This document shows positions 40,119-48,915 of a stretch of 64,000 nt of DNA, in pieces. This DNA is from Lichenicola sp964249735 (GTDB taxonomy: Bacteria; Pseudomonadota; Alphaproteobacteria; Acetobacterales; Acetobacteraceae). The first letter of the stretch is position 1. Each line of letters begins with the position of its first letter. A model generated the notes under the pieces. It did no database searches. It saw only the letters and a list, made by a program, of their open reading frames with translations, and had not been told where the DNA came from. The stretch lies in the NCBI GenBank assembly GCA_964249735.1, contig CAXUDP010000006.1:4059-68058 (forward strand), read 5' to 3'. A program made the position numbers and the translations under genes.

Positions 40119-40214
40119 GTGTGTTTCCCCCGCGTGCCGGTCGTTGCCGGATGCGGAGGCCAGACTACCGGTCCTTCCCGCGGCGCGATAGGCGCGCGAC
40201 CGGAAGATAGCGTC

Positions 40215-40676
40215 TCAGTCCGCGATCGCAGGCGACCAGAGATAGTGGGCCATCTTGTGACCGAAGGTCGGGTGCACTGCCTCGCCGTCGAAACGCAGCC
40301 CCTGCACCTCGTAGAACCGCCTGGCCGCGTTGTTGTCGGCATTCGTGCGCAGCCAGAAGCCATTCGGCATGTCTTGCTTGGCCTTGCCCAGTAGAAGGGT
40401 GCCCACACCGAGCCGCTTCATCGTTAGCTTGACGAATAACTGTCGCAGCCAGCTCGGCTCTTTCTGGTAGGCCATGAAGCCGAGGATGTCATCCTCGGCA
40501 ACGGCCACTTGAATAGACCACATCTGCCTACCCTCGGTTGAAAGACGGTCTTCGTATTGCTCGACGCTAGGATCGTTGGGGTTGGAAAGGCCGGTAGAAA
40601 CCCAGCTATCGCGCCAAAGGCACGCAACGCCCATCAGGTCTTCGTCCACAAGATGTCGCACCTTGATGGTCTGCAT
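40215..40676 (-). CDS. GNAT-family N-acetyltransferase
   Basis: 153 residues. The acetyl-CoA-binding region is recognisable (GFMAYQKEPSWLRQLFVKLT, then LGVGTLLLGKAKQD) and the C-terminal LRTNADNNAARRFYEVQGL is a standard GNAT strand-helix. Acceptor unknown. The frame runs to 40757, but an AGAGG ribosome site fits the ATG at 40676. Base composition is lower in GC than neighbours, hinting at later acquisition. Transcribed alone. Confidence 0.88.
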   Translation of the reverse strand: MQTIKVRHLVDEDLMGVACLWRDSWVSTGLSNPNDPSVEQYEDRLSTEGRQMWSIQVAVAEDDILGFMAYQKEPSWLRQLFVKLTMKRLGVGTLLLGKAKQDMPNGFWLRTNADNNAARRFYEVQGLRFDGEAVHPTFGHKMAHYLWSPAIAD

Positions 40677-40860
40677 GTTGCCTCTCGTCTCACGCAACGA
40701 TCGGAGCGCGAGGGCTGTAATGACCATCCGCCCTCGGCACCTCGGCCGATGCGTCAATCGGCGCGATCACGAAGTGTTCCGGCCATTCTGTTACGACCGT
40801 TTACCGACAGCCGCGGACCGGTCACCCTTCAGTTGCGGAAGACAACGGCCAGCTGCCGGC

Positions 40861-41841
40861 TCAGGCGCCAAACCGCGTCACGCGATCCGCAGGCTCGTCC
40901 AACGCGAGGATCGGCCCCATCGGCACGATCCGGTTCGGGTTGATGGTCGGGTGGCTCATGTAATAATGCCGCTTGATGTGGCCGAGATCGACCGTCTCCG
41001 CCACGCCGGGCCGCTGGTACAGGTCGCGGGTGAAGCCCCACAGCGCGGGATAGTCGACAATCCGTCGCAGGTTGCACTTGAAGTGCCCGTGGTAGACGGG
41101 ATCGAAACGCACCAGGGTGGTAAACAGCCGGATGTCGGCCTCGGTCAGCGCGTCGCCCAACAGGAAGCGCTGCGTCGACAGGCGCTGCTCCAGCCAGTCC
41201 AGCGTGTCGAACAGCGCCGTCACCGCCTCCTCGTAGGCGTCCTGCGTGGTGGCGAAGCCGGCGCGATACACGCCGTTGTTGACCGTCGCGTAGACGCGCG
41301 CGTTCACCGCGTCGATCTCCGAACGCAGGGTCGCAGGCGAGTAGTCGCCGGGTGCCGCACCGACCTCGTCGAAGGCGCCGTTGAACATGCGCAGGATGTC
41401 GGCGCTCTCGTTGGACACGATCGTGTTCCGCTCGCGGTCCCACAGCACCGGCACCGTCACCCGCCCGGTGTAGTGCGACTCGGCGGCGACATAGAGCTGG
41501 TGCAGGTGCGAGGCCCCGAGGATCGGGTCCGGGATCACGCCTTCCCCCGGCTCGAAGCTCCAGCCCTGCTCGCCCATCAGCCAGTGCGTCACCGACAAAC
41601 CGACCATCGGCTGCAGCCCCTTCAGGCTGCGCATGATCAGCGTGCGGTGCGCCCACGGGCAGGCGAGCGACACGAACAGGTGGTAGCGGCCGGGCTCGGC
41701 CTTGAACCCGCCTTCGCCGGTGGGCCCGGCTGAGCCGTCCGCCGTCACCCAGTTGCGGAACAGGCTGTCCTGCCGCTCGAACCGGCCGTCCCGGTTCTCG
41801 TACCACTGGTCCTGCCAGTGCCCGTCGACCAGCAGCCCCAT
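40861..41841 (-). CDS. Glutathionyl-hydroquinone reductase (Xi-class GST, YqjG/PcpF-like)
   Basis: Reduces glutathionyl-hydroquinones using glutathione. 326 residues. Catalytic Cys61 lies in LACPWAHRTLIMR, the Xi-class motif. NESADILRMFNGAF and the C-terminal RFDPVYHGHFKCNLRRIVDY (then PALWGFTRDLYQ) are also typical. It follows the molbindin-like gene by 6 bases on the same strand, so the two are probably one transcript. Confidence 0.93.
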   Translation of the reverse strand: MGLLVDGHWQDQWYENRDGRFERQDSLFRNWVTADGSAGPTGEGGFKAEPGRYHLFVSLACPWAHRTLIMRSLKGLQPMVGLSVTHWLMGEQGWSFEPGEGVIPDPILGASHLHQLYVAAESHYTGRVTVPVLWDRERNTIVSNESADILRMFNGAFDEVGAAPGDYSPATLRSEIDAVNARVYATVNNGVYRAGFATTQDAYEEAVTALFDTLDWLEQRLSTQRFLLGDALTEADIRLFTTLVRFDPVYHGHFKCNLRRIVDYPALWGFTRDLYQRPGVAETVDLGHIKRHYYMSHPTINPNRIVPMGPILALDEPADRVTRFGA

Positions 41842-41847
41842 CGGCCC

Positions 41848-42057
41848 CTACTCCACCGCGATCATGACGTCGGACGACTTGATCACGGCACTGGCCTCCT
41901 GCCCGACCGCGAGCCCCAGCTCGTCCACCGCCTCGTTGGTGATCGACGCCGTCACCACCGCGCCGCCGGCAAGCTCCAGCCGCACGTGCGCAGTGTTGGC
42001 GCCCTTGGTCAGGGCCACCACCCGGCCGTGCAGGATGTTGCGCGCGCTGATTTTCAT
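41848..42057 (-). CDS. Single-domain TOBE/molbindin (Mop) protein
   Basis: 69 residues forming one TOBE/Mop domain: ISARNILHGRVVALTKGANT, AHVRLELAGG, ASITNEAVDELGLAVGQEAS, AVIKSSDVMIAV. Such proteins bind molybdate/tungstate oligomerically in the cytoplasm. AGGAGG lies seven bases before the ATG. That ribosome site sits against the divergent sulfotransferase start, only 14 bases away. Confidence 0.92.
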   Translation of the reverse strand: MKISARNILHGRVVALTKGANTAHVRLELAGGAVVTASITNEAVDELGLAVGQEASAVIKSSDVMIAVE

Positions 42058-42071
42058 GTCATGTCCTCCTC

Positions 42072-42914
42072 ATGGCCCGAACGGTCCACTTCATCTCCGG
42101 TTTGCCGCGCTCCGGCTCGACCCTGCTCGCCGCCCTGCTGCGTCAGAACCCGCTGCTGCGGGCGGAGATGAGCAGCCCGGTCGCGGTGCTGTGCGAGCGG
42201 GTGCTGCCGGTGATGGGGCAGGGGGAATATGCGACCGCCTTCGACGACGGGCGCCGGCGCGCGGTGCTGAACGGGCTGATCGACAGCTGCCACGCCGACG
42301 CGCCGGCCGACGCGGTGCTGTTCGACACCAACCGCGCCTGGTGCGCGCACCTGCGCGTGCTGGCCGAGCTGCGTCCGCAGGCGTTCGTGATCGCCTGCGT
42401 GCGCGACCCGGTCTGGATCCTCGACAGCTTCGAGCGGCTGTTCCGGCGCAACACCTTTCTCGTGTCGCGGCTGCACGGCCTGTCCCACCCCGCCACCGTG
42501 TTCGACCGGGTGGAGCAGCTGATGGCGGTCACCGGCGCGTTCGGCGCCGCGTGGCAGGCGCTGCAGGACGCGTACTACGGCGAGTGGGCGCACCGGCTGA
42601 TCCTGGTCGATTACGACGTGCTGGCCGACGAGCCGCTGCGCGTGCTCGCCCAGCTCTACGACCTGCTCGGGCTCGCACCCTTCGCGCACGACCCGGACCG
42701 TGCCGGCTACGACGGCGGCACGGCGTTCGACGCCGCGCTCAACACCCCCGGGCTGCACGCGGCCCGGCCCCGCGTGGAGCGGCTGCACCGGCGCACGGTC
42801 CTGCCGCCGCAGCTCGTGCAGCGCCTGGCCGGCAGCGTGTTCTGGCGTGACACGCCGCAGGGCCCGGCGCAGAACCCGGGCGGCGCGTTCGTCATCGCGT
42901 CGGGGGACGCGTGA
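42072..42914 (+). CDS. Sulfotransferase-family protein
   Basis: 280 residues. The PAPS phosphosulfate-binding loop GLPRSGSTLLAALLRQNP (about 10-27) and the 3'-phosphate motif region CVRDPVWILDSFERLF (about 112-127) are clear. Acceptor unknown. No forward ribosome site precedes ATG 42072, because that space is taken by the divergent gene's AGGAGG (CCTCCT on this strand). Its last 23 bases overlap the end of the convergent DUF1275 gene. Confidence 0.88.
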   Translation: MARTVHFISGLPRSGSTLLAALLRQNPLLRAEMSSPVAVLCERVLPVMGQGEYATAFDDGRRRAVLNGLIDSCHADAPADAVLFDTNRAWCAHLRVLAELRPQAFVIACVRDPVWILDSFERLFRRNTFLVSRLHGLSHPATVFDRVEQLMAVTGAFGAAWQALQDAYYGEWAHRLILVDYDVLADEPLRVLAQLYDLLGLAPFAHDPDRAGYDGGTAFDAALNTPGLHAARPRVERLHRRTVLPPQLVQRLAGSVFWRDTPQGPAQNPGGAFVIASGDA

Positions 42915-43524
42915 TCGTGGCCAGCACCGCGCAACAGGCGGCGGCGAGCCACAGCCCCTGCAGGCGCACGAAGGGAAACGCCGCGGTGCCGGCCATGACG
43001 CCGGCCACCAGCGACGCCCACAGCAGCGCGTAGGGCAGCCAGCCCCAGCGCGAACCGCCGCTTAACGCATCGGCCAACCCGCGTCCCATCTTGACCAGCG
43101 TTCCGGTCATGTAGGTGACGGTGACGTTGACCGGCCCGGCCTTGCGGATCACGTCGCTTTCCGCGCCCATCGCGAGGGCCGCGAGCGCGATCGACCAGCG
43201 GTCGCGGCCGAGGCTGGCGGCCAGCGCCGCCAGGCCCAGCAGCGCCGCCACCAGGGTCAGCATCCTGCATTGCCGGTCTGGCCCGTCCGGCGCGGCCAGC
43301 GCGGCCGAGACCACGCCCAGCACGAACAGCCCGATCAGGCTGCCGGCGGTGAGCACCACCCGCCGGTCGCCGCTGGCCAGCGCGATCGAGAACCGGGTCG
43401 AGTTGCCGCTCATGAAGGACACGAAGAAGCCCCTGAGGGTGAGGTATCCCAGCGCATCGACATAGCCGGCCAGCAGGGCGAGGATGACCGCCAGCAGCAG
43501 CGCATGCCGGTCCGACCGGCTCAT
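42892..43524 (-). CDS. DUF1275 (YoaK-type) membrane protein
   Basis: 210 residues, about six TM helices. AGYVDALGYLTLRGFFVSFM and SGNSTRFSIALA at the N-terminus and NVTVTYMTGTLVKMGRGLAD in the middle are DUF1275 hallmarks. Function unknown. ATGs at 43557, 43539 and 43524 are possible; I use 43524 because the others run into the divergent MFS start. Converges on the sulfotransferase gene with a 23-base overlap. Confidence 0.85.
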   Translation of the reverse strand: MSRSDRHALLLAVILALLAGYVDALGYLTLRGFFVSFMSGNSTRFSIALASGDRRVVLTAGSLIGLFVLGVVSAALAAPDGPDRQCRMLTLVAALLGLAALAASLGRDRWSIALAALAMGAESDVIRKAGPVNVTVTYMTGTLVKMGRGLADALSGGSRWGWLPYALLWASLVAGVMAGTAAFPFVRLQGLWLAAACCAVLATITRPPTR

Positions 43525-43555
43525 CGGGCGGCGGGACATGGATCGGGTGGGCGGC

Positions 43556-44779
43556 ATGACGGCATCTGGACAGGATTCCCGGTCGGCGATCCACGTGGTA
43601 ATCGCCTGCTACCTCGGATGGATGCTCGATTCGTTCGACTTCTTCATCATGGTGTTCGTGCTCAACACCGTGGCCCACGCCTTTGGCATCAGCATCGGCG
43701 CCGCTGCTTGGGCGCTGACCGTGACGCTGGCCTGCCGGGTGCTGGGCGCTGTGCTGTTCGGCCGCATCGCCGACCGCTACGGCAGGCGCCCGACCATGAT
43801 GATCAACGTGCTGTGCTACGCCGCCCTGGAGCTGCTGTCGGGCCTGGCGCCCAGCTTCACCGTGTTCCTGATCCTGCGCGCGCTGTATGGCGTCGCCATG
43901 GGCGGCGAATGGGGCGTCGGCGCGTCGCTGGCTATGGAAAGCGTGCCGGGACGCTGGCGCGGCATCGTGTCGGGGATCCTGCAGACCGGCTACCCGACCG
44001 GCTACCTGCTGGCCTCGCTGCTGTTCATCGCCGAGCCGTGGATCGGCTGGCGCGGCATGTTCATCGCAGGCGCCGCCCCTGCGCTGCTGGTGCTCTACAT
44101 CCGGCGCCGCGTGCCGGAAAGTCCGGACTGGACGTCGCACGTCGCGGCCTCGCGCGAGCCGATCCTGTCGGTGCTGCGCCGGCACGTGGGCCTGAGCGCC
44201 TATGCCGCGATCCTGATGACGGCGATGCTGTACTTCTCGCACGGCTCGCAGGACCTGTATCCGACACTGTTCCTGACCGGGTACCACCACTTCGCGCACG
44301 CCACCGTGGTGACGATGATGGTGATCTATAACCTCGGCGCCATCGCCGGCGGCCTGTTCTTCGGCTGGTTCAGCCAGAAGATCGGACGCAAGTACGCCCT
44401 GGCGATCGCCGCCCTGCTGGCCCTGCCGATGATCCCGTTCTGGGCCTTCGGGCACGGGGTGGTGGTGCTGGCGATCGGCGGCTTCCTCCTCCAGGCCGCG
44501 GTGCAGGGTGCCTGGGGGGTGGTGCCGGCCTACCTGAACGAGATCTCGCCGGCGGCGATCCGAGGCACCTTCCCGGGTGCCGTGTACCAGCTCGGCAACC
44601 TGTTCGCGGCGCCGAACGCCAACCTCCAGGTCCGGATCGCGAACTGGCCCGGCAGCGACATCCGCTGGGCGCTGGCCGGCGTGATCGTGGTCGTGGCGTT
44701 GACGGTGGCAGGCCTGGTGATGCTGGGGCGGGACACCCGGGACGTGCGGATGGGACGGGAACGAGCGGCCGCGGAATAG
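43556..44779 (+). CDS. MFS transporter (carboxylate/sialate:H+ symporter-like)
   Basis: 407 residues, about 12 TM helices. GWMLDSFDFFIMVFVLNTVA (TM1), GRIADRYGRRPTMM (loop 2-3 motif) and GVAMGGEWGVGASLAMESVP (TM4) resemble the SHS/JEN1-like group of MFS symporters. The substrate is inferred only as an organic acid. ATG 43556 is preceded by GGGTGGG; 43538 and 43484 are longer alternatives that overlap the divergent gene. Confidence 0.88.
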   Translation: MTASGQDSRSAIHVVIACYLGWMLDSFDFFIMVFVLNTVAHAFGISIGAAAWALTVTLACRVLGAVLFGRIADRYGRRPTMMINVLCYAALELLSGLAPSFTVFLILRALYGVAMGGEWGVGASLAMESVPGRWRGIVSGILQTGYPTGYLLASLLFIAEPWIGWRGMFIAGAAPALLVLYIRRRVPESPDWTSHVAASREPILSVLRRHVGLSAYAAILMTAMLYFSHGSQDLYPTLFLTGYHHFAHATVVTMMVIYNLGAIAGGLFFGWFSQKIGRKYALAIAALLALPMIPFWAFGHGVVVLAIGGFLLQAAVQGAWGVVPAYLNEISPAAIRGTFPGAVYQLGNLFAAPNANLQVRIANWPGSDIRWALAGVIVVVALTVAGLVMLGRDTRDVRMGRERAAAE

Positions 44780-44830
44780 GACGATCTTCCGGCAGCGGGA
44801 CCAGCGACCGCCGGCAGCCGGCACCGTCGA

Positions 44831-45481
44831 TCAGCAGGCCACCCAGACGATCCTGTGCGACCGGTCGGCGTGCTCCGGTTGGCGGGAGAACGTCCCGGTC
44901 GCGGCGTCGAAGGGGCGGAACCCGGGCCCGTCGCCGTCCCTCGCCACCAGCGCGATGGACACCTCCAGACCCCGGCCTGCATGAAGCAGCACGCGGTCGC
45001 CCGGGCGGGACGGCGTCTCGGGAAACACGATCAGGGTGCCGCCGTCGCGGAAAACCGGCTCGAAGCGCGCGCTGTCGATGCGCACCGCGTAGCCGTGCAG
45101 GTCGGCGGGCTGGGGGAACTCGGTCTCGTCCCAGTGCTCGCGCGCCGGATGGCCGGACGCGTCGAACGGTTCCGCCTCGCCCAGGCGGGACAGCGGCAGC
45201 ATCGGCAGATGGCGCATCCCGGCACGCTGATGAAGCCGGCCCGTGGTCAGCGCCCGCGCGCCGCCGACCAGGGCGGTGAAGGCTTCCAGGCTGGCACCCG
45301 TCGCCTGCAGCACCCGCGACAGGCTTTCGGTGGAAGGCCAGCGCAGGCCGGCGCGGGTGCGTCGCTTGGACCGGTTGAAGGTGGTCGGATCCAGGCCGGC
45401 GGCGCGGGCGAGGCCGGACGGGGACAGCCCCTTCTCGGCGGCCAGCGTGTCGAGCGCCCGCCAAACGTCCTCGTGCTTCAT
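44831..45481 (-). CDS. HTH regulator with degenerate LexA/S24 domain
   Basis: 216 residues. An N-terminal HTH (LAAEKGLSPSGLARAAGLDP, TTFNRSKR, about 12-42) is joined to a LexA/CI-type C-terminal fold (about 105-216). Where active homologues have the autocleavage Ser (GDSFEPxxxxGD), this reads DSARFEPVFRDGG with Arg at the Ser position. The segment where the Lys should be reads LEVSIALV. Self-cleavage is therefore unlikely, and the domain may only dimerise or sense a ligand. Follows a small gene by 13 bases; targets unknown. Confidence 0.85.
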   Translation of the reverse strand: MKHEDVWRALDTLAAEKGLSPSGLARAAGLDPTTFNRSKRRTRAGLRWPSTESLSRVLQATGASLEAFTALVGGARALTTGRLHQRAGMRHLPMLPLSRLGEAEPFDASGHPAREHWDETEFPQPADLHGYAVRIDSARFEPVFRDGGTLIVFPETPSRPGDRVLLHAGRGLEVSIALVARDGDGPGFRPFDAATGTFSRQPEHADRSHRIVWVAC

Positions 45482-45494
45482 CGCGGCTGCGGGC

Positions 45495-45719
45495 TCAGGC
45501 GACCTTCCTGATCTCGAGGTCGTGCCGCGCCAGTCCGGCCGGGGTGAGGGCGAAGTGGTCGCCGACATGGGCGGCGAAGCCGAGCTGCTCCAGCCGTTCG
45601 AGGCAGCGCGCGTCCTTGAGCTCGGCACGGTGCGCGTCGGGACGGCCGGCGCCTCCGCACAGCAGCAGCCGGTGCAGCGCGGAGCGGCAGCAGGTTTCCA
45701 GGTAGGGCTCGTTCCACAT
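45495..45719 (-). CDS. Small hypothetical protein upstream of the S24-like regulator
   Basis: 74 residues from ATG 45719 (MWNEPYLETCCRSALHRLLL). The C-terminal LEQLGFAAHVGDHFALTPAG resembles a winged-helix wing. Cys residues lie at about 10, 11 and 19. An ATG at 45788 would add 23 residues, leaving only 5 bases to the divergent GTG of pyrD. No known function; the 13-base spacing to the regulator implies a shared transcript. Confidence 0.65.
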   Translation of the reverse strand: MWNEPYLETCCRSALHRLLLCGGAGRPDAHRAELKDARCLERLEQLGFAAHVGDHFALTPAGLARHDLEIRKVA

Positions 45720-45799
45720 CGCGCAGAGGATCGCCGCAGGAACCGCCGCTGGCAAGCATGCCTTCCACCGGACGCGCGCATACGGCATGAACGGTGTTC

Positions 45800-46864
45800 A
45801 TGAGCCTCGCCCCGTTGTCCCTGCCGCTGCTGCGCCGGCTCGCCCCCGAGCGGGCGCATTCGGTCGCCCTCGCCGCCCTGAGGCTCGGTCTCGCCGGCCG
45901 GGCCGGGGCAGGGGAGGATGACGGCCTCGGCGTGGTTGCGATGGGGATGCGCTTCGCCAACCCCCTCGGCATCGCCGCCGGCTTCGACAAGGACGCGCGG
46001 GTGCCCCGGCCGCTGGCGCGTCTCGGCTTCGGCTTCGTGGAAGCCGGCACGGTGACGCCCCTGCCGCAGGGCGGCAACCCGAAGCCGCGCCTGTTCCGGC
46101 TGCCGGAGGAGGGCGCGGTGATCAACCGCCTGGGCTTCAACAACCGTGGGCTGGACCGCTTCGTGGCGAGACTGGAACGGCTGCGGGCGCGATCCGGCCC
46201 AGGAGTGCCGTTCGGCGCCAACCTCGGCATCAACAAGGAGAACGCCGACCCGCCGCGCGACTACGCCCGGCTGGTGCGGGTGCTGGCGCCGCTGTCGGAC
46301 TACCTGGTGATCAACCTGTCCTCGCCGAACACCCCCGGCCTGCGCGCCCTGCAGGGGGTCGAGCGGATGCGCGAGCTGCTCGACGCGGTAGGGGACGCCG
46401 CACCCGAGCGCCCGCCGCTGCTGGTGAAGCTGGCGCCCGACCTGGAGGACGCGGCCCTGCCGGCGATCGTGGACACCGTGCTGGCGGCCGGGGTGGACGG
46501 GTTGATCGTGTCCAACACCCTGCTGGCGCGTCCGCCGGAGCTGTCGGGACGCCACGCGGGCGAGGCCGGCGGGCTGTCCGGACGGCCGCTGCGGTCCCGC
46601 AGCACGGCGATGCTGGCGGAGGTGGCGCGGCTGTCCGCCGGCCGCCTGACCCTGATCGGCTGCGGCGGCATCGAGACCGGCACCGACATCCTGGAGAAGG
46701 TGCGGGCGGGCGCGCACTTGGTGCAGATCTACACCCGCTTTGCCTACGAGGGTCCGGGCATGCTGCCGCGGCTGAAGCGCGAGCTGCGTGCGGCGCTGCT
46801 GGCCGGCGGCTGGCCGTCGCTGGAGGCCGCGCGCCTGGCCGGACCGTCCGGGAACGAGGCCTGA
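45800..46864 (+). CDS. pyrD: Dihydroorotate dehydrogenase (quinone), class 2
   Basis: Oxidises dihydroorotate to orotate in pyrimidine synthesis, at the inner membrane. 354 residues. GFDKDARVPRPLARLGFGFV, EAGTVTPLPQGGNP, NRLGFNNRGLDRF, VINLSSPNTPGLRALQ (catalytic Ser of class 2), VKLAPDL and GCGGIETGTD are all present, and the N-terminal helices mark the membrane-associated class. The GTG at 45794 is two codons upstream. Next gene begins one base after its stop. Confidence 0.96.
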   Translation: MSLAPLSLPLLRRLAPERAHSVALAALRLGLAGRAGAGEDDGLGVVAMGMRFANPLGIAAGFDKDARVPRPLARLGFGFVEAGTVTPLPQGGNPKPRLFRLPEEGAVINRLGFNNRGLDRFVARLERLRARSGPGVPFGANLGINKENADPPRDYARLVRVLAPLSDYLVINLSSPNTPGLRALQGVERMRELLDAVGDAAPERPPLLVKLAPDLEDAALPAIVDTVLAAGVDGLIVSNTLLARPPELSGRHAGEAGGLSGRPLRSRSTAMLAEVARLSAGRLTLIGCGGIETGTDILEKVRAGAHLVQIYTRFAYEGPGMLPRLKRELRAALLAGGWPSLEAARLAGPSGNEA

Positions 46865-46865
46865 C

Positions 46866-47717
46866 ATGCTGCACCTCGACGGGATCGCGCCGCTGTCGGC
46901 GCGCTACGACGGCTTCATCGTCGACCTGTGGGGCGTAATCCATGACGGGGTGACGGCCTATCCCGGCGCGATCGAGTGCCTCGGTCGCCTGCGCGAGGCC
47001 GGCGGCCGCGTGGTGCTGCTGTCGAACGCGCCGCGACGCAGCGACGCCGCCCGGCACACCCTGCGCCGCATGGGCCTGGCCGACGACGCCTATGACGGCA
47101 TCATGACCAGCGGCGAGGCCACCCGGACCGCGCTGCTGACGCGCACCGACCCCTGGTTCGCCGCCCTGGGCAGCCGCGCATGGCACCTGGGGCCGGACAA
47201 GGATGCCGGCCTGTTCGACGGACTGGGGATGACCCGGGTGCCCGGACCGGCACCGGGCGCGTTCATCCTCAACACCGGGCCGGACGACGAGCTGGGCGAG
47301 ACCGACCCCGGGCGCTACCTGCCCGAACTGCGGGAAGCGGCCCGCCTCGGCATGAGGATGGTCTGCGCCAACCCCGACCTCGTGATCGTCCGCGGCGGGC
47401 AGCGTGTGATCTGCGCCGGGCTGCTGGCGCGGGAGTACGCCGGCATGGGCGGCGAGGTGCGGCAGATCGGCAAGCCGCTGCCCGGAATCTATGCGCCGGT
47501 GCGCCGGATGCTGGACCTGCCGGACGCGCGCGTGGTCGCGATCGGCGACTCGCTCGCCACCGACATCGCCGGCGCCGGGGCGGCCGGGTTCGACTCCTGC
47601 TGGGTGCTCGGCGGCATCCACGCCGACACGGTCGGCCACGACCCGATCCTGGCGGAAGCTGCGGCCGACGCCGCGGGACTGCATCCTGCCGCCACGGTGC
47701 CGCGCTTCGTCTGGTAG
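46866..47717 (+). CDS. HAD-IIA hydrolase (TIGR01459-type)
   Basis: 283 residues. The HAD nucleophile motif reads FIVDLWGVIHDGV (about 18-30), with Trp replacing the second Asp of DxD, as is usual in this alphaproteobacterial subfamily as I recall it. LLSNAPRRS, IGKPLPGIY (motif III Lys) and AIGDSLATDIAGA (motif IV) complete the set. Phosphatase with unknown substrate. Adjacent to pyrD, probably the same transcript. Confidence 0.9.
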   Translation: MLHLDGIAPLSARYDGFIVDLWGVIHDGVTAYPGAIECLGRLREAGGRVVLLSNAPRRSDAARHTLRRMGLADDAYDGIMTSGEATRTALLTRTDPWFAALGSRAWHLGPDKDAGLFDGLGMTRVPGPAPGAFILNTGPDDELGETDPGRYLPELREAARLGMRMVCANPDLVIVRGGQRVICAGLLAREYAGMGGEVRQIGKPLPGIYAPVRRMLDLPDARVVAIGDSLATDIAGAGAAGFDSCWVLGGIHADTVGHDPILAEAAADAAGLHPAATVPRFVW

Positions 47718-47943
47718 CGCGCTTCGCCTGGCCGGCGGCATCCACACGGAGGCTGTCGCGGACCGGGACCGAGGGTGCATCCCGACCTCGCGGGCCGTCC
47801 AGGGCCGGGGAAGGCGGGGCTTGGCCGGCAGCGGTGCGTTCCCGGCGCAGGCCCCAAGTCGCTGCGCGTGCATTGGCCTAAACTGCGCCCGGCATCGCGG
47901 TCCGTGCGTTCCCACGTGCCGCACCGGGGAGCCCGTCCGACCG

Positions 47944-48819
47944 TCAGCCAGTCAGCCGTTCGATGAAGCGCAGCAGCTCGGGCACGACGCGCTCCGGCAT
48001 CTCGACGTGCGGATAGTGCCCCGCCCCGTCGACGACCAGGCTTCGGGCACCGAGCTGCTCCGCGAGCCAACGGGCCTCGGCGACCGGGTCGGGGAAGTCC
48101 GGATCGCGGCTGCCCATGACGACGAGGGCCGGCACCCGGCTGGCCGGCACCATGGAGGCGGTATCCGTCTTGGACAGGCCGATCATCGTGGAAAGCGCGG
48201 CCATGCGCCCCGGCTCGCGGAGGTTCCGGGTCAACGCGGCCCTGACCGGACGGTGGTCCGCGGGCCTGCGGGTCGGGAAGAGGCTGGTCCAGTAGGTGGT
48301 CCAGAACCGTATCCGCCACGGCCCGGCGAAGCCGATCCTCAAGGCGAGCCTTTGGAACCGCGACGGCTGCAGGTCACGCGCGATGGGCCCCAGCAGCACC
48401 ACGCCGCCGACGCGCGCCGGCCGGTCGTGAGCCGCCCACAGCGCCGACCCGGCGGCGAACGAGTTGCCGAGGATGATCGCCGAAGGCGCTTGGAGGTGGT
48501 CGATCAGGGCCAGCGCATCACGTCCGACCGCATGCGCGGAGTAGTCGTCCCACCGCGCCGACGTCGCACCGAAGCCGCGCACGTCCATGGTCACGACGCG
48601 ACAGCCTGCCTCCTCCAGCGCCGGGCGCAACAGCCGATATTCCGATCGCAGGTCACCCATCCCCGGGATCGCCAGGATCAGCGGCCCGTCCCCGCCCGTG
48701 TCGTCGTATGCGATCCGTCCGCCATCGACCGCCAGGAAGCGCGTGTCCGGAACGGCCGCGCTCCCCGCCTGCCCGAGATGGCCCAGGGCGGTGCCGGTCG
48801 CCGCGTGGTTCGTCGTCAT
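47944..48819 (-). CDS. Alpha/beta hydrolase
   Basis: 291 residues. Nucleophile elbow LGNSFAAG (Ser120), acid in MGSRDPDFPDP and His in DGAGHYPHVEMPE form a triad; LAIPGMGDLRSEYR supplies the oxyanion region. Soluble esterase/lipase-like enzyme, substrate unknown. The frame is open far upstream, but ATG 48819 starts the conserved region. Divergent from a LysR gene, which probably regulates it. Confidence 0.92.
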   Translation of the reverse strand: MTTNHAATGTALGHLGQAGSAAVPDTRFLAVDGGRIAYDDTGGDGPLILAIPGMGDLRSEYRLLRPALEEAGCRVVTMDVRGFGATSARWDDYSAHAVGRDALALIDHLQAPSAIILGNSFAAGSALWAAHDRPARVGGVVLLGPIARDLQPSRFQRLALRIGFAGPWRIRFWTTYWTSLFPTRRPADHRPVRAALTRNLREPGRMAALSTMIGLSKTDTASMVPASRVPALVVMGSRDPDFPDPVAEARWLAEQLGARSLVVDGAGHYPHVEMPERVVPELLRFIERLTG

Positions 48820-48874
48820 GGAGGGCACTCCGTGGGTGGATCGATGTCCACACCCTATGCCGCTGCCCCACCAA

Positions 48875-48890
48875 CGTTGATTGACCAACG
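48875..48890. promoter_or_regulatory. LysR-type binding dyad between hydrolase and lysR
   Basis: CGTTG-N6-CAACG (48875-48879 and 48886-48890) lies 26 bases before the lysR start and 56 before the hydrolase start, in the place expected for a LysR box controlling a divergent pair. Confidence 0.5.
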
Positions 48891-48915
48891 CCGTACACGA
48901 TCCATACGTTCTTGC

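Noticed and set aside
43484..43555. Longer N-terminus for the MFS transporter
   Set aside because: The extra 24 residues are polar and overlap the divergent DUF1275 coding region.
44831..45481. Prophage repressor suggesting a phage island
   Set aside because: No integrase, structural phage genes or att repeats nearby; neighbours are pyrD and an MFS transporter.
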